Source of the DNA: Clostridiaceae bacterium
GTDB taxonomy: Bacteria; Bacillota; Clostridia; Lutisporales; Lutisporaceae
NCBI GenBank assembly: GCA_028697435.1
Contig: JAQVFD010000155.1
Location: 1 to 5,534 of the forward strand
Length of the DNA: 5,534 bases
Direction: 5' to 3'
The notes under the pieces are model-generated. The model was given only the letters and a program-made list of their open reading frames with translations, was not told the origin of the DNA and searched no databases. The position numbers were made by a program, and so were the translations under genes. Below are positions 5,483-5,534 of this stretch, in pieces; the stretch's first letter is position 1; every line of letters begins with the position of its first letter.

Positions 5483-5516
5483 GAACAAGGCCTTGAAAAT
5501 CTTTAAGACCTTGTTC
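5483..5516 (+). terminator. Probable terminator of the cwlJ-gerQ operon
   Basis: GAACAAGG (5483-5490) pairs with CCTTGTTC (5509-5516). After one C-A mismatch the stem continues as CTTGAA (5492-5497) with TTTAAG (5502-5507), including one G-U pair, around a 4-nt loop. It begins seven bases after the gerQ stop. The following sequence (CTTACTGTTAGTATTGTT) is only moderately T-rich, so it may be a weak terminator or mainly a 3'-end stabiliser. Confidence 0.65.
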
Positions 5517-5534
5517 CTTACTGTTAGTATTGTT

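Noticed and set aside
1..5534. Mobile elements, CRISPR arrays, defence systems, tRNA or rRNA genes
   Set aside because: No transposase or integrase motifs, direct-repeat arrays, terminal inverted repeats or tRNA-like cloverleaf were seen. All sizeable open frames are explained by ordinary chromosomal genes.

Overview
The window looks like chromosomal DNA from an anaerobic, endospore-forming Firmicute of the Clostridia type. The main evidence is a cwlJ-gerQ pair, which is specific to endospore formers. The intergenic DNA is AT-rich, the Shine-Dalgarno sequences are strong purine-rich sites, and the start codons are ATG. A Ruminiclostridium-like relative is my guess from general protein character. 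It was not tested by a search.

Layout from left to right. (1) Positions 3-65 hold the last 20 codons of a plus-strand gene cut by the window edge. (2) Two minus-strand genes follow, read from right to left: an MgtC/SapB family membrane protein (1357-2019), then an L-fucose isomerase-like protein (66-1298). They are 58 bp apart and may share a transcript, although a possible second promoter lies at the junction. (3) A 201-bp AT-rich divergent intergenic region (2020-2220) separates mgtC from a plus-strand class IV PLP aminotransferase (2221-3057). (4) That gene converges on a minus-strand D-serine ammonia-lyase, dsdA (3060-4379). The two stop codons are 2 bp apart, and a near-perfect bidirectional terminator covers both gene ends. 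(5) A 152-bp divergent region (4380-4531) carries a strong sigma-A-like promoter for dsdA. Back to back with it is a sigma-E-like promoter for cwlJ (4532-4975) and gerQ (5026-5475). (6) A hairpin at 5483-5516 probably ends the spore operon.

Functional reading: cwlJ and gerQ act together. CwlJ is a cortex-lytic enzyme used in spore germination, and GerQ is the coat protein that CwlJ needs in order to reach the spore. The aminotransferase and D-serine dehydratase are both PLP enzymes of amino acid metabolism, possibly D-amino acids. They sit in opposite orientations and are not co-transcribed. The MgtC-like protein and the fucose isomerase-like protein have no obvious shared pathway.

I see no mobile element, CRISPR array, rRNA or tRNA gene, and no clear previously undescribed system. 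The most interesting details are structural: overlapping vegetative and sporulation promoters, a terminator embedded in two coding ends, and a Gln/Met-rich, lysine-free GerQ N-terminus.
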